DNA of 64,000 nucleotides from Legionella_C sp963803545 (GCA_963803545.1 CAWDMX010000004.1:434001-498000); one strand, 5' to 3'. Shown: positions 14,740 through 24,571, counted from the first letter of the stretch. Numbers and translations: made by a program. The notes: generated by a model not told the origin, from the letters alone.

Positions 14740-16061
14740 TACGAATCCCTGTATATAGTATTAATAGAGTGTAAGGTGATTTGTGCTAAATTAACAATAG
14801 TTTCATTGCGCGTATTTAACGGTGGAAGCCAATAAACCGTGTTTTCTATTGGTCGAAGCAACGCACCATTTTCAAGAGCATTTTGATACAGCTCAAAACC
14901 CATGCGCCTGCCTTCAATAGGTAATAAATCTCCAGCAATGATTGCACCCACAGAGCGTATATTTGTAAGCTTTCCAGTTAACGAAGCAACTCTATTAAAG
15001 TTTTCAAGCAAGCTACGCTGCAACCTTTTTGCTTTTTCACAATAATTTTCCTGCTCCATTACCTCAAGAGTGGCTAAGGCGGCGCATACGGCTAAAGCGT
15101 TGGCACTGTGAGTATGAGAATGAAGAAAACTTGTACCCTTTCTATAATCATCATAAAAAAGATCAAATATTTCTTCGTTAATTAATACACAGCTTAAAGG
15201 CAGGGAGCCGGCGGTTAAACCCTTTGACAAACAAATCATATCCGGATTGACGTCAGCGTGTTGGCAAGCAAGCCATGTGCCTGTTCTGCCCAGCCCGGTC
15301 ATTATTTCATCCGCAATAAGATAGATATCATTTTCATGGGCCCATAAGCTTAATCGTTTTAAATAATCGGCGCTGTAGCAGCGCATTCCTCCTGCACCTT
15401 GTACAATCGGTTCAACAATTATTGCGCAAACATTCGCTTTCAACAATTCTAGTTTTTTTAATGATTGGCGCCAGTAATCGGAGGCGTCTGTCCATAATGG
15501 GTCCGTTTCACCGCTTACGTAGGGTATATCATTCAAAAAATGGCAGGTAAGGCTAAGTTGTGCGTAGGGTTTTTTATAAATTCCTAAGTCACTGACACTG
15601 AGTGCGCCTAATGTTTCACCGTGGTAACTATTGGCTAAGGAAATAAATTCATTTTTATTGTTTTGTCCTTTGCGTTGCTTGGCGTGTAATGCTAATTTCA
15701 AAGAAATTTCAACCGCACTCGAGCCATCACTTGCAAACAGAACATGTTCTTTTCGCGCTATTTTGGTTAGTTTTTCACCCAGAAGCACTAAAGGTTCATG
15801 AGTCGTATTAGCGGCAATGACGTGCTCAAACTTATCCAGTTGTTTATGGATTGCGGCAATTACCGATGGATGCCGATGTCCTAACGGTTTGCACCACCAA
15901 CTTGAAATAGCATCTATTATGGGACCCTTATCGGTGAATAAAAAACTCCCTTCCGCTTTTTCAACCACCAGCGGTAAACACTGCTCAAAGTCTTTCATTT
16001 GCGAGCACGGATGCCAGATTTTTTTTAGATCGCGCTCGATAAGAGTGCTTATTGTGGACAT
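14739..16061 (-). CDS. bioA: Adenosylmethionine-8-amino-7-oxononanoate aminotransferase
   Basis: PLP enzyme of biotin synthesis that transfers the amino group of S-adenosylmethionine to KAPA, giving DAPA. 440 residues, near the usual 430. Visible landmarks are IWHPCSQMKDF at the N-terminus, SSWWCKPLGHRHP, the cofactor-binding block LADEIMTGLGRTG (read here as LIADEIMTGLGRTGT), and the Schiff-base lysine in MICLSKGLTAGSLPLSCVL. It is divergent from bioB with about 70 bases between the two starts, the classic bioA/bioB arrangement. Its stop overlaps the ATG of the secreted protein gene. Confidence 0.95.
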   Translation of the reverse strand: MSTISTLIERDLKKIWHPCSQMKDFEQCLPLVVEKAEGSFLFTDKGPIIDAISSWWCKPLGHRHPSVIAAIHKQLDKFEHVIAANTTHEPLVLLGEKLTKIARKEHVLFASDGSSAVEISLKLALHAKQRKGQNNKNEFISLANSYHGETLGALSVSDLGIYKKPYAQLSLTCHFLNDIPYVSGETDPLWTDASDYWRQSLKKLELLKANVCAIIVEPIVQGAGGMRCYSADYLKRLSLWAHENDIYLIADEIMTGLGRTGTWLACQHADVNPDMICLSKGLTAGSLPLSCVLINEEIFDLFYDDYRKGTSFLHSHTHSANALAVCAALATLEVMEQENYCEKAKRLQRSLLENFNRVASLTGKLTNIRSVGAIIAGDLLPIEGRRMGFELYQNALENGALLRPIENTVYWLPPLNTRNETIVNLAQITLHSINTIYRDS

Positions 16062-16130
16062 GTAAACTTTTGATTGACAAACAAGAACCGCACTTTATCA
16101 TGTCAACCAATAAAATTAAATGAGAGATTA
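16062..16130. promoter_or_regulatory. Divergent bioA/bioB control region with bioB promoter
   Basis: The 69 bases between the divergent starts hold a strong promoter toward bioB: TTGACA at 16074-16079, a 16-base spacer, and TATCAT at 16096-16101, leaving about 25 bases of leader before a GAGAG ribosome site. TGTAAAC at about 16061-16067 resembles a half-site of the BirA operator (TTGTAAACC), and GTCAACC follows the -10, but a proper dyad at the expected spacing is not clear. BirA control is plausible from the gene family, unproven from sequence. Confidence 0.5.
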
Positions 16131-17081
16131 ATGCTTAATAAGAATCGAGTTTGGTCACATGCGGAAATTAGTTCAATATACCAACAGCCATTTAACGATT
16201 TATTAAGCAAGGCGCACGCAGCGCATCGGGAACATCATGAGGCTAACCACTTACAAGTTGCAACCTTGGTCAGTATAAAGACCGGGGCTTGCCCCGAAGA
16301 CTGTGGTTATTGTTCGCAAAGTGGGCATTACAAAACTAAAGTTGAAAAGGAAAAGTTAATATCGGTCACCCAAGTATTGGAAAAAGCGCAAACGGCTAAA
16401 GAAAATGGTGCAAAACGGTTTTGTATGGGTGCGGCTTGGCGCTGTCCACCGGATAAGGTGCTTCCGGACTTGGTCGCAATGATTAAAGGGGTTAAAGATT
16501 TAGGACTTGAAACCTGCATGACCTTGGGAATGCTCAATGCTGAGCAAGCGCAAATACTTAAAGAAGCCGGCTTGGACTTTTATAACCACAATATTGATAC
16601 ATCCCCATCGTACTACGATAAAGTGGTCACGACCCGCAAGTTTAGCGATAGGCTCGCTACTTTAAACGAAGTAAGGCGGGCGGGAATCAGCCTCTGTTGT
16701 GGTGGCATACTTGGTTTAGGAGAAACACAAGCCGATAGAATAGAATTTGTAATGACTCTTGCTAATCTTGAAACCCCTCCTGAAAGTATTCCAATTAATC
16801 GTTTAATTGCAATGAAAGGAACCCCCTTGGGCGATACGGCTCCTATTGATGGCCTAGAAATTGTGAGAACGATTGCAACCGTGCGCCTTGTTATGCCAAA
16901 AAGTGTAATTCGACTTACCGCGGGACGCACGGAAATGAGTGAGGAGCTTCAGACGCTTTGTTATTTTGCCGGTGCAAATTCTGTGTTTATCGGCGACAAG
17001 CTGTTAACTGCAGAAAACCCACAGCTTGAAAAAGATCACGCTCTTTTTAGCAAATTAGGTATAAACGCGTTTGAGTTATGA
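16131..17081 (+). CDS. bioB: Biotin synthase
   Basis: Radical-SAM enzyme inserting sulphur into dethiobiotin. From the ATG at 16131 (316 aa), placed just after the predicted -10 and a GAGAGATTA ribosome region, the length fits BioB; an earlier in-frame start at 16074 would fall inside the -35 box. The 4Fe-4S motif CPEDCGYC follows TGA as usual (KTGACPEDCGYCSQSGHY). The 2Fe-2S site ligands fall in RFCMGAAWR, LETCMTLGML and YNHNIDTSP, with the C-terminal R in IRLTAGRTEMS. It overlaps bioF by 4 bases (ATGA). Confidence 0.95.
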   Translation: MLNKNRVWSHAEISSIYQQPFNDLLSKAHAAHREHHEANHLQVATLVSIKTGACPEDCGYCSQSGHYKTKVEKEKLISVTQVLEKAQTAKENGAKRFCMGAAWRCPPDKVLPDLVAMIKGVKDLGLETCMTLGMLNAEQAQILKEAGLDFYNHNIDTSPSYYDKVVTTRKFSDRLATLNEVRRAGISLCCGGILGLGETQADRIEFVMTLANLETPPESIPINRLIAMKGTPLGDTAPIDGLEIVRTIATVRLVMPKSVIRLTAGRTEMSEELQTLCYFAGANSVFIGDKLLTAENPQLEKDHALFSKLGINAFEL

Positions 17082-18202
17082 TCGATGCGCTGTTAGAAAC
17101 CTATCTTGTACGCTTAAAAAACCAAGGCCTGCACCGTCAGCACGTACTGGCCAATTCGAGCGTATTAAATTTTAGCAGTAACGACTATCTTGGCCTAAGC
17201 AATAACAGCCGAATAAGAGCAGCCTATATTGATGGTTTTAAAAAATTTCCTGTTGGCAGTGGTTCATCGGCACTAATAAATGGCTACCAATCAATACACC
17301 GCGCGTTGGAAGAAAGTTTTGCGAATGCATTGGGTTGCGATGCGGCTTTATTATTTAGCTCAGGATTTGCTGCAAATCAAGGTATTACAGCCTTACTGCA
17401 AGAAATTAAGCTACCCGTTCTCATTGATAAGTCCGTTCATGCTTCGGTGTATAACGGCTTGCACGCTAGTAAATCGTTATACACTCGTTTTCATCACAAC
17501 GATGCGACGCACTTGGAACAAAAGCTGACGAGTCTTCAACTGCCTCAGGCGGTAGTTACGGAAGGTATTTTCAGTATGAGTGGTGCCTTTTCTGATTTAA
17601 GAAGATTTAGTACTATTTGTAATCAGCATAACAGTGCCTTATTAGTAGACGAAGCCCATTCCTTTGGCGTAGTGGGTAAAAAAGGCATGGGGGCTGTTAG
17701 CCACTTTAATTTATCGCAATCCGATGTTGCTTTGCGCCTAATAACCTTCGGCAAGGCTATGGGTGCTTTTGGTGCGGTAGTCGTAGGCTGTAAAAATTGG
17801 ATAGATGCTTTGGTGCAGGCCTCTCGAACGTATATTTATACCACCGCTTTAAGTCCGGCGATTGCCTATGGGTTGTTGCACAGTTTGCCGATAGTTCAAC
17901 AGGCAGACCATGAAAGGCAGCATCTGAGTCGCTTAATATCTTACTTTGTTCAAAAAAGAGGGTGCTCGAACTTAGTCTGGAGTCCTTCGTCTACAGCAAT
18001 TCAACAATTGCGTCTTGGGAATCCTCATCACGCCATAGCATTCAGCCAAGCACTATTAGTAAAAAATATACGGTGCCACGCAATTCGAGAGCCTACAGTT
18101 CCAAGGTCGCAAACGGGCTTACGCATTGTACTAAATTCAACGCACAGTTTGAGTGATATTGATGGTTTGTTTGCGGCTTTGGCTAAAATTAATGCGACTT
18201 AA
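17078..18202 (+). CDS. bioF: 8-amino-7-oxononanoate synthase
   Basis: PLP enzyme condensing pimeloyl-ACP and L-alanine to KAPA. 374 residues, close to the family's 380. Landmarks: NFSSNDYLGLSN near residue 30, GSGSSALINGY, the aspartate block LLVDEAHSFGVVGKKGMG, and the Schiff-base lysine in ITFGKAMGAFGAVVVG. It starts within the bioB stop (ATGA) and its end overlaps bioH by 11 bases, so translation is coupled along the operon. Confidence 0.95.
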   Translation: MIDALLETYLVRLKNQGLHRQHVLANSSVLNFSSNDYLGLSNNSRIRAAYIDGFKKFPVGSGSSALINGYQSIHRALEESFANALGCDAALLFSSGFAANQGITALLQEIKLPVLIDKSVHASVYNGLHASKSLYTRFHHNDATHLEQKLTSLQLPQAVVTEGIFSMSGAFSDLRRFSTICNQHNSALLVDEAHSFGVVGKKGMGAVSHFNLSQSDVALRLITFGKAMGAFGAVVVGCKNWIDALVQASRTYIYTTALSPAIAYGLLHSLPIVQQADHERQHLSRLISYFVQKRGCSNLVWSPSSTAIQQLRLGNPHHAIAFSQALLVKNIRCHAIREPTVPRSQTGLRIVLNSTHSLSDIDGLFAALAKINAT

Positions 18203-18920
18203 TATTGAAATATATGGAACCGGGCCTGTACTTGTTTTTTTTCACGGATGGGGGTTTGACAGTACAGTTTGGCATTCACTTGTTTCGTATCTAGATAAAA
18301 ACTACAGCTTATACTTGGTTGATTTACCCGGCTTCGGGCACAGCTCGAATATGGAATGGGCGCTCTTCAAAAAAAAATTACTCGCGTACTGTCCGGATAA
18401 ATTTTCTCTAGTCGGTTGGTCGTTAGGCGGCTTGTATGCAACACGTCTAGCCTTAGAAGAAGCGCATCGAGTTAGCTGTTTGATAAACGTCGCCTCGACA
18501 CCCTGCTTTATAAAAAGCGCTAATTGGCCTGGTGTAAGTGCCACGACACTGCAAAAATTTGCGCAGCAATTAGCGCTTAATTTTGAAGCAACACTGGTCG
18601 GCTTTATCCGCGCCCAGGGAGTTGATGGTTCCTGCGCGTTCACATTCAAAAGCAATCGCGAGGGTCTCTATCAAGGATTGCAGTATTTAGAACAATGGAA
18701 TTTCATAGAAGAGCTTGCTCGCGTAAAAATTCCAGTCGCTTATTTCTTCGGAAATTTAGATAGTATTGTTCCTTGGAGAACGCTCCCACGGTTGCAAGAA
18801 AAATTTCCTCACTTTTTTTATCAATTATTCAAGCCCGCAGCGCATCTTTTATTTTTAAACCAACCGCAGCAGTTTTGTGAAAAAGTGCGTTATTTTATAG
18901 AAAAAGTAGCTAGCAATTAA
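18192..18920 (+). CDS. bioH: Pimeloyl-ACP methyl ester carboxylesterase
   Basis: Alpha/beta hydrolase that removes the methyl ester from pimeloyl-ACP methyl ester, ending BioC/BioH-dependent pimelate synthesis. I chose the ATG at 18192 (242 aa; LNIEIYGTGPVLVFFHGWG follows). The upstream in-frame starts lie deep in bioF. The oxyanion block is FFHGWGFDSTVW, the nucleophile elbow is GWSLGG, the acid is Asp in GNLDSIVP, and the His is in PAAHLLFLNQP. Placement between bioF and bioD supports BioH over a general esterase. BioC, the methyltransferase that supplies its substrate, is not beside it. Confidence 0.88.
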   Translation: MRLNIEIYGTGPVLVFFHGWGFDSTVWHSLVSYLDKNYSLYLVDLPGFGHSSNMEWALFKKKLLAYCPDKFSLVGWSLGGLYATRLALEEAHRVSCLINVASTPCFIKSANWPGVSATTLQKFAQQLALNFEATLVGFIRAQGVDGSCAFTFKSNREGLYQGLQYLEQWNFIEELARVKIPVAYFFGNLDSIVPWRTLPRLQEKFPHFFYQLFKPAAHLLFLNQPQQFCEKVRYFIEKVASN

Positions 18921-18944
18921 CAGCGCAACAAAACAAGGTGGATA

Positions 18945-19592
18945 ATGACTAATTTTTTTATCACGGGAACCGACACGAATTGCGGTAAAACCTTTGTAAC
19001 CGCTGCTTTACTCAAATATTTTAATGAGCGCCAGCAACCAACACAAGCGTTGAAACCTATAGCGAGTGGTGGGGATGCGGATATGGTCTTGTTACAAAAA
19101 CACAATGCTTTTCCGCAGTTAAAAATCAATCGTTGGTGCTATCAACAGGCTATTGCTCCCCATTTTGCGGCGAAATATGAAGGCACGACAATTACCTTAA
19201 GCCAACTGAGGGCGTTTTATAAGGAGTGGTGTGCTAAAAAAATTGGTAATCTACTGATAGAAGGTGCAGGGGGGCTGCTAGCGCCTATTAATGACGACCA
19301 GTCTTGGATAGATTTTATACAAGCAGAATCTCTAAAAGTTATTGTCGTAGTTGGCATGCGCGTGGGGTGTATCAACCATGCGTTACTCACTCAAGAGCAG
19401 CTTCTCTTACGTAATATTTCCTGTGCCGGATGGGTTGCTAACTGCTTGGACAACTCTATGGAGGTTTTAAGGGAAAATATTGATTACTTAGAAGCAAAAA
19501 TGCAGATGCCTCTTATTACAACCTTGTCTTATTGTGGTAATATAACAAAATTGTCTAGTAGTTTTACGGAGTTGGTAAATGCCGATTTATGA
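18945..19592 (+). CDS. bioD: Dethiobiotin synthetase
   Basis: ATP-dependent carboxylase closing the ureido ring of dethiobiotin. 215 residues, normal length. The P-loop GTDTNCGKT is at residues 7-15, KPIASG follows at about 37, and the EGAGGLLAPI segment (about 107-116) binds substrate and Mg2+. It lies 24 bases after bioH, with a short leader containing AAGGTGG as ribosome site. Its end overlaps the next gene by 14 bases. Confidence 0.95.
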   Translation: MTNFFITGTDTNCGKTFVTAALLKYFNERQQPTQALKPIASGGDADMVLLQKHNAFPQLKINRWCYQQAIAPHFAAKYEGTTITLSQLRAFYKEWCAKKIGNLLIEGAGGLLAPINDDQSWIDFIQAESLKVIVVVGMRVGCINHALLTQEQLLLRNISCAGWVANCLDNSMEVLRENIDYLEAKMQMPLITTLSYCGNITKLSSSFTELVNADL

Positions 19593-19836
19593 GTACGAAT
19601 GTGGGAGTTGTCACCACCAATTTGAAATGATTCAAAAAATTAATAGCGAGCCCAGCACTCTGTGCCCTCATTGCTATGAAAATACAGCTATTCGCTTAAT
19701 TTCTGCTGCTGGATTTCAGTTAAAGGGAAACGGTTGGTACGCAACTGACTTTAAAAATAAAGGCGGCGATACTAAGTCGGTACCGGAGAAGGCAGCCGCT
19801 AAATCCGGTGATGCAAAATCAACCAAAGCGGATTAA
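19579..19836 (+). CDS. FmdB-type zinc-ribbon protein
   Basis: 85 residues. The N-terminal half is the FmdB putative regulatory domain: MPIYEYECGSCHHQFEMIQ with CxxC, then TLCPHC with a second CxxC, together a one-zinc ribbon, followed by GFQLKGNGWYATDF. The C-terminal 30 residues are low-complexity Lys/Ala/Asp. Function is not established for this family. It often lies just before aspS in gammaproteobacteria, as here, while its overlap with bioD ties it to the biotin operon's transcript. Confidence 0.85.
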   Translation: MPIYEYECGSCHHQFEMIQKINSEPSTLCPHCYENTAIRLISAAGFQLKGNGWYATDFKNKGGDTKSVPEKAAAKSGDAKSTKAD

Positions 19837-19890
19837 AGCAGTCTACCTTAATCACAATAATTACCATAATTTTGTAACGGACATATAACT

Positions 19891-21669
19891 ATGCGCTCAC
19901 ATTACGCTACAGCAGTAAGTCAACAGCTTAAAGGACAGTCGATAACCATCTGTGGTTGGGTGCATAATCGGCGTGATCACGGTGGTGTAATATTTCTAGA
20001 TATTCGTGATCGCAGTGGTTTAATTCAAGTTGTTTACGAACCTGAAATGGTGGATGTTTTCCAATGCGCTGAAAAATTACGCCATGAATTTGTTGTATCC
20101 GTTACGGGTATTATTAGAAGTCGGCCTGAGGGAATGATAAATCGGAATATGGTTAATGGAGACTTAGAAATTTTGGGTATGGAATTAGAAATTCTTAATT
20201 CCGCGCAAACACCTCCTTTTTTGCCGGATGAGCATCATATTATTAACGAAGATTTACGTTATCGCTATCGTTACCTGGATTTAAGAAGAGCCAATATGCA
20301 AAGAAACATGCAGTTGCGTCATAATTTAGTAAGCTGCATGCGGACCTATCTAAATGAAAATAAATTTATTGATATTGAAACACCAATGCTCACTAAAGCA
20401 ACTCCGGAAGGGGCGCGTGATTATTTGGTGCCATCACGTGTGCATCCCGGCGAATTCTACGCGTTGCCACAGTCGCCACAGTTGTTTAAACAGCTGTTAA
20501 TGATGGCCGGGTTTGATAGTTATTATCAAATCGTACGCTGTTTTCGTGATGAGGATTTGCGCGCTGATCGTCAGCCTGAATTCACGCAATTAGATATTGA
20601 AATGGCATTTATTGACGAAATTACTATTCAATCGCTTATTGAAGGCATGTTGAAAAAGATTTTTAAAGAAATTCTATCGGTAGAACTACCGGCAACACTT
20701 CCAAGAATGACTTATGCGCAAGCGATTCAACGTTTTGGTAGTGATAAACCCGATTTACGTATTCCTTTGGAATTAGTAGATATTGATGATTTAGTAATAA
20801 ATTGTGATTTCAAAGTTTTTGCAGCTCCGGCTGCAGATACAAAGGGGAGGGTTGTTGCATTACGCTTACCATCGGGTTGTAAATTAAGTCGCAAAGAGCT
20901 GGATGATTACGCCCGTTTTGTGGGTATATATGGCGCCAAAGGTCTTGCTTATATCAAAGTAAACGATCGGTCTGCAGGAGCGAGTGGCTTGCAGTCACCC
21001 ATCCTTAAATTTTTATCGGCAGAAATTATTGATGCAGTTTTAACCCGTGTGAATGCACAAACGGGCGACGTAGTGTTTTTTGGTGCTGATACAGCAAGTA
21101 TTGTTAATGAGTCAATGGGGGCTTTACGAGTTAAGTTGGGTCATGACTGCCAACTAGTAGAGCCAGGATGGCAATTGGTTTGGATTGTAGATTGGCCAAT
21201 GTTTGAGTTGGATAATAAAACCAAACGCCTACAAGCAATGCACCATCCTTTTACGTCCCCACAGGTGTTGGATGAGGATGCTCTGTGCGCAAATCCCACT
21301 GGAGTATTAGCTAAAGCATACGATATTGTTATCAACGGTTATGAAATTGGTGGCGGTTCTATACGCATTCACCAGCCTCATATGCAACAAGCCGTATTTA
21401 CACTTTTAGGTATTAATCAGCAGGAAGCGCATGATAAATTTGGATTTTTGTTGGACGCATTGCAATTTGGCTGCCCGCCGCACGGTGGAATCGCTTTAGG
21501 CGTTGATAGACTTGCTATGTTATTAACTAATTCAAATTCAATTCGGGATGTTATTGCCTTTCCTAAAAGCCAGTCCGCATCGTGTCTCTTAACCGATGCG
21601 CCTACATCCATCCCCGAGGAACTTTTAACTGAATTAGGAATACGTCGTGCACCCCTCAAAGCGCAGTAA
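19891..21669 (+). CDS. aspS: Aspartyl-tRNA synthetase
   Basis: Class II aminoacyl-tRNA synthetase charging tRNA-Asp. 592 residues, the bacterial type with GAD insertion. The N-terminal OB fold (ICGWVHNRRDHGGVIFLDIRD) binds the anticodon. Motif 2 is CFRDEDLRADRQPEFTQLD, and the QSPQLFKQLLM aspartate-binding loop precedes it. Motif 3 is GGIALGVDRLAMLLT, followed by IRDVIAFPKS. Whether it is discriminating or also charges Asn cannot be read directly. The last 23 bases overlap the mechanosensitive-channel gene. Confidence 0.96.
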   Translation: MRSHYATAVSQQLKGQSITICGWVHNRRDHGGVIFLDIRDRSGLIQVVYEPEMVDVFQCAEKLRHEFVVSVTGIIRSRPEGMINRNMVNGDLEILGMELEILNSAQTPPFLPDEHHIINEDLRYRYRYLDLRRANMQRNMQLRHNLVSCMRTYLNENKFIDIETPMLTKATPEGARDYLVPSRVHPGEFYALPQSPQLFKQLLMMAGFDSYYQIVRCFRDEDLRADRQPEFTQLDIEMAFIDEITIQSLIEGMLKKIFKEILSVELPATLPRMTYAQAIQRFGSDKPDLRIPLELVDIDDLVINCDFKVFAAPAADTKGRVVALRLPSGCKLSRKELDDYARFVGIYGAKGLAYIKVNDRSAGASGLQSPILKFLSAEIIDAVLTRVNAQTGDVVFFGADTASIVNESMGALRVKLGHDCQLVEPGWQLVWIVDWPMFELDNKTKRLQAMHHPFTSPQVLDEDALCANPTGVLAKAYDIVINGYEIGGGSIRIHQPHMQQAVFTLLGINQQEAHDKFGFLLDALQFGCPPHGGIALGVDRLAMLLTNSNSIRDVIAFPKSQSASCLLTDAPTSIPEELLTELGIRRAPLKAQ

Positions 21670-24571
21670 TAGCAAATGGCTCAAACAAACTGTTTTGTCT
21701 ATCGTTTGTTTGATGCTGTGCGTGTCGATTCTTTTTGCTAAATCTGTTGAAAGCACTCCTAAATTAATAGAGTATCTTTCGCAAGAGAAAATGAATCTTT
21801 CGCATTTTATTGAGGATGCAAAAAACTTACGATCACCAAGCAATCAAACGGAATATTTTCAATATTTACACAAAAATGACTCTCTTCTCGCATTGAATGG
21901 CGCCAAAATAAGCAGTTTAGAAAACTTTTTGGCTAATCAGATAAAAGTGCAAAATGATTTCAATCAACGCGTGAAGCAGCTGCAACAATTTTCAACAAAA
22001 ACCGTGCAAAGTAATTCTCAAAAAAAAATAGCTGAAATCAAAACGCTTACAGAGGCTAATAAAGCAACTATCGAACTTATAAAAGAAACTATTAGTTTAG
22101 CCAACCGCTATCAAACGGTGTTAGCCAATTACAATCAAACACTTGAACTTTGGAAGTCAAAAAACGCTTTGCAAAATCAGCTTGCAAAACTACAAGTACA
22201 AGAAAATAAATTAAACGAGGCATTAAAAAAACTGTATGAAAATGGATTGAAGCTGCAGCAAGATGTAAAAATAACCAACGAATTTAATTCCGCTTATTTA
22301 CTTGAAGCCCGAACACTCTTGAACAATCAAATAATAAATTTAACGCAACAAAAAATTACAGAGTTGAATCTACAACGGGTACTCGCCCGTGCCGATTATT
22401 TACTTCTAAAAAGCCCAGACATCCATACCTTACAGAAGGTTACAGATACCTATAAAAATATTATTAGCCAATTATCAGACATGGAACAATCGCTGAAGAA
22501 GATTTTATTTGTTTTAAAAAATGAGTTGGATCATGTTACGGATGCGCATTTAAAACAGCAGTTTTCGTCGTTGATTAGTATTATTAATTCACGCGTAACC
22601 GGTATTGGTATTCAGGAACAAACGCTACAGGAAGACTTAGAAAATCATCAGCAGCAATTAAAAAATCAGCTTTCCGTTCGGCAAAGTCTAGCAGAATACA
22701 GCTTTTCGAGCTGGCCGACGATAGTCAAACAATTCTTCGAAACACCGCTGCAAATGGTCAACTATTTACAATCTCTAACCCTCAAGTTTGTGGACAACTA
22801 CCTATGGCAAAACAAATGGGCGTGTTTATTAATATGGGTAATGGGAATAGTGACAGCCTCAATTGTAATAAGCCTGCATTTACTATTAAAACAGTTAACC
22901 CAAGATAAAGAGCGCTCGCGTATTTCAGGTCACTTGTACGATAAGGCTCTTATTTTGTTAAGTCGGAACATGAAGTTGATAGGCGCGTTATCCGTTGGAA
23001 TTGTTATTTTTTACTTTAATGGAATACCCTTTGCGAACTATAGAATGTTGTTTAATTTATGTTTAGTGTGGCTCACGTTTCATACGCTTATTCTCATCGC
23101 TCGTCTGGCTTTAATGGAGCGAGTTTCAGACGCTTCTGGTATTGATGTGCGGCTGTATTACCGCTTGAAATGGCTTTTATTAATCGGTGGAACCATTACC
23201 GGACTGATGGTTTTCAGCCAACAATTACCAATGGCTATCTTATTGCAAGATATATTTAACCGTTTATTTATGTTGTTCCTGATGGCATCGTCGCTATTTG
23301 CCTGGAAGAGTCGTAATGTTATTAATGAACTTTTAACACCCTATCTCAAGACAAAAAAATCTTATTTACGCAGTGCAGTAATGCTGTTGGTAATTTTAAC
23401 GCCCATCACATTACTTGTAACCGCTTTGATTGGAATCCTTGGCTACGTCAATTTAGCATGGACGTTGAGCCGCTATCAATTGCAAATTTTATTCGTTATA
23501 TCCGCCTATGTGGTTATGCGGGGTTTGTTATTTGATGCTCTGGAACTGGTTTCCGAATGGATGGTAACAGGGGTGCAAAACGGATGGTTATGGATTGAGG
23601 TAGTTTTAAAACCTATTGATAAAATTTTACGAATTTTTCTGTTACTGTTTTGCTTGTATTTGTTATTGCGTCTGTTTGACTGGCCGGCAGATGCGCAAGC
23701 ATTTAATAGACTTTATAAGCTTGGTGAATATCCAATTGTCAATGTCTCCGGCATTCATATAACTTTTGTGAGTATTATTGAGTTTGTTATTTTAATTATG
23801 GTGTTTGCGTGGATTTCACGATGGACGCGTGAGTTGTGTTTTCGTTGGTTGTATCGTGATGCCAGCGATGCCGGAATTCGCAATAGTCTTTCTGTTTTTA
23901 CTCAATACGCCGTTATCTTAATTGGCGGATTTATTACTTTACGTGTGTTAGGGCTCGATTTTAGTGGCATGTCGATGATACTTGGTGGTTTGGCTGTGGG
24001 TATGGGCTTTGGTTTGCGCGATTTTGCAAGTAATATTGTTGGCGGCCTTATGCTGCTGATTGAACGACCGGTACGTGAGGGTGATCTAATTACCTTGGGG
24101 AATCACGAAGGGCGAGTTGCTCATATTGGTATTCGATCCATGCGTGTATCGTCTTGGGACAATATGGAAGTACTTATCCCTAACGCAGAAACTTTTAATA
24201 AGCCTTTTACAAATTGGACCCATCAAGACAGTATTATTCGAACCGTCTTTCCAATAAAAGTAAGTCGGACGGATGATCCAGTGATGGTTCAGCAGCTTAT
24301 TTTAGATGTTTTGAATATTATTCCTGAAATTGTTGATGATCCAGAGCCCCAGGTGTATTTAAAAAAGATAGACGATGCCTTGCTTGAATTTGAAGCGCGG
24401 TATTTTATAAACGTGCAATTGCACACGCGCTTTGCAATTCGCTCTAAAGTCTTATTTGCAATAATGGCACAATTTCAAGCCGCTGGTGTGCAACCGCCAA
24501 TACCCCCGTTTACAATGGCTGGTGTTACCGAACCTCTGGATGCTAATGTTCCCAAAAAAATCACCGACTAA
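21647..24571 (+). CDS. mscK: Large MscK/KefA-type mechanosensitive channel
   Basis: 974-residue inner-membrane channel that opens under turgor stress and releases solutes. It starts with GTG at 21647 inside aspS and has a signal peptide (residues about 12-31, VLSIVCLMLCVSILF). A periplasmic coiled-coil domain follows (about 35-370, rich in Gln/Leu/Lys), then a block of about 11 membrane helices. The C-terminal MscS domain includes GMSMILGGLAVGMGFGLRDF (pore helix), NIVGGLMLLIERPVREGDLI and IPNAETFNKPFTNWT. It is shorter than E. coli MscK (1120) but has the same architecture; an MscM (YjeP)-type role is equally possible. It overlaps mutH by 26 bases. Confidence 0.85.
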   Translation: MHPSKRSNSKWLKQTVLSIVCLMLCVSILFAKSVESTPKLIEYLSQEKMNLSHFIEDAKNLRSPSNQTEYFQYLHKNDSLLALNGAKISSLENFLANQIKVQNDFNQRVKQLQQFSTKTVQSNSQKKIAEIKTLTEANKATIELIKETISLANRYQTVLANYNQTLELWKSKNALQNQLAKLQVQENKLNEALKKLYENGLKLQQDVKITNEFNSAYLLEARTLLNNQIINLTQQKITELNLQRVLARADYLLLKSPDIHTLQKVTDTYKNIISQLSDMEQSLKKILFVLKNELDHVTDAHLKQQFSSLISIINSRVTGIGIQEQTLQEDLENHQQQLKNQLSVRQSLAEYSFSSWPTIVKQFFETPLQMVNYLQSLTLKFVDNYLWQNKWACLLIWVMGIVTASIVISLHLLLKQLTQDKERSRISGHLYDKALILLSRNMKLIGALSVGIVIFYFNGIPFANYRMLFNLCLVWLTFHTLILIARLALMERVSDASGIDVRLYYRLKWLLLIGGTITGLMVFSQQLPMAILLQDIFNRLFMLFLMASSLFAWKSRNVINELLTPYLKTKKSYLRSAVMLLVILTPITLLVTALIGILGYVNLAWTLSRYQLQILFVISAYVVMRGLLFDALELVSEWMVTGVQNGWLWIEVVLKPIDKILRIFLLLFCLYLLLRLFDWPADAQAFNRLYKLGEYPIVNVSGIHITFVSIIEFVILIMVFAWISRWTRELCFRWLYRDASDAGIRNSLSVFTQYAVILIGGFITLRVLGLDFSGMSMILGGLAVGMGFGLRDFASNIVGGLMLLIERPVREGDLITLGNHEGRVAHIGIRSMRVSSWDNMEVLIPNAETFNKPFTNWTHQDSIIRTVFPIKVSRTDDPVMVQQLILDVLNIIPEIVDDPEPQVYLKKIDDALLEFEARYFINVQLHTRFAIRSKVLFAIMAQFQAAGVQPPIPPFTMAGVTEPLDANVPKKITD

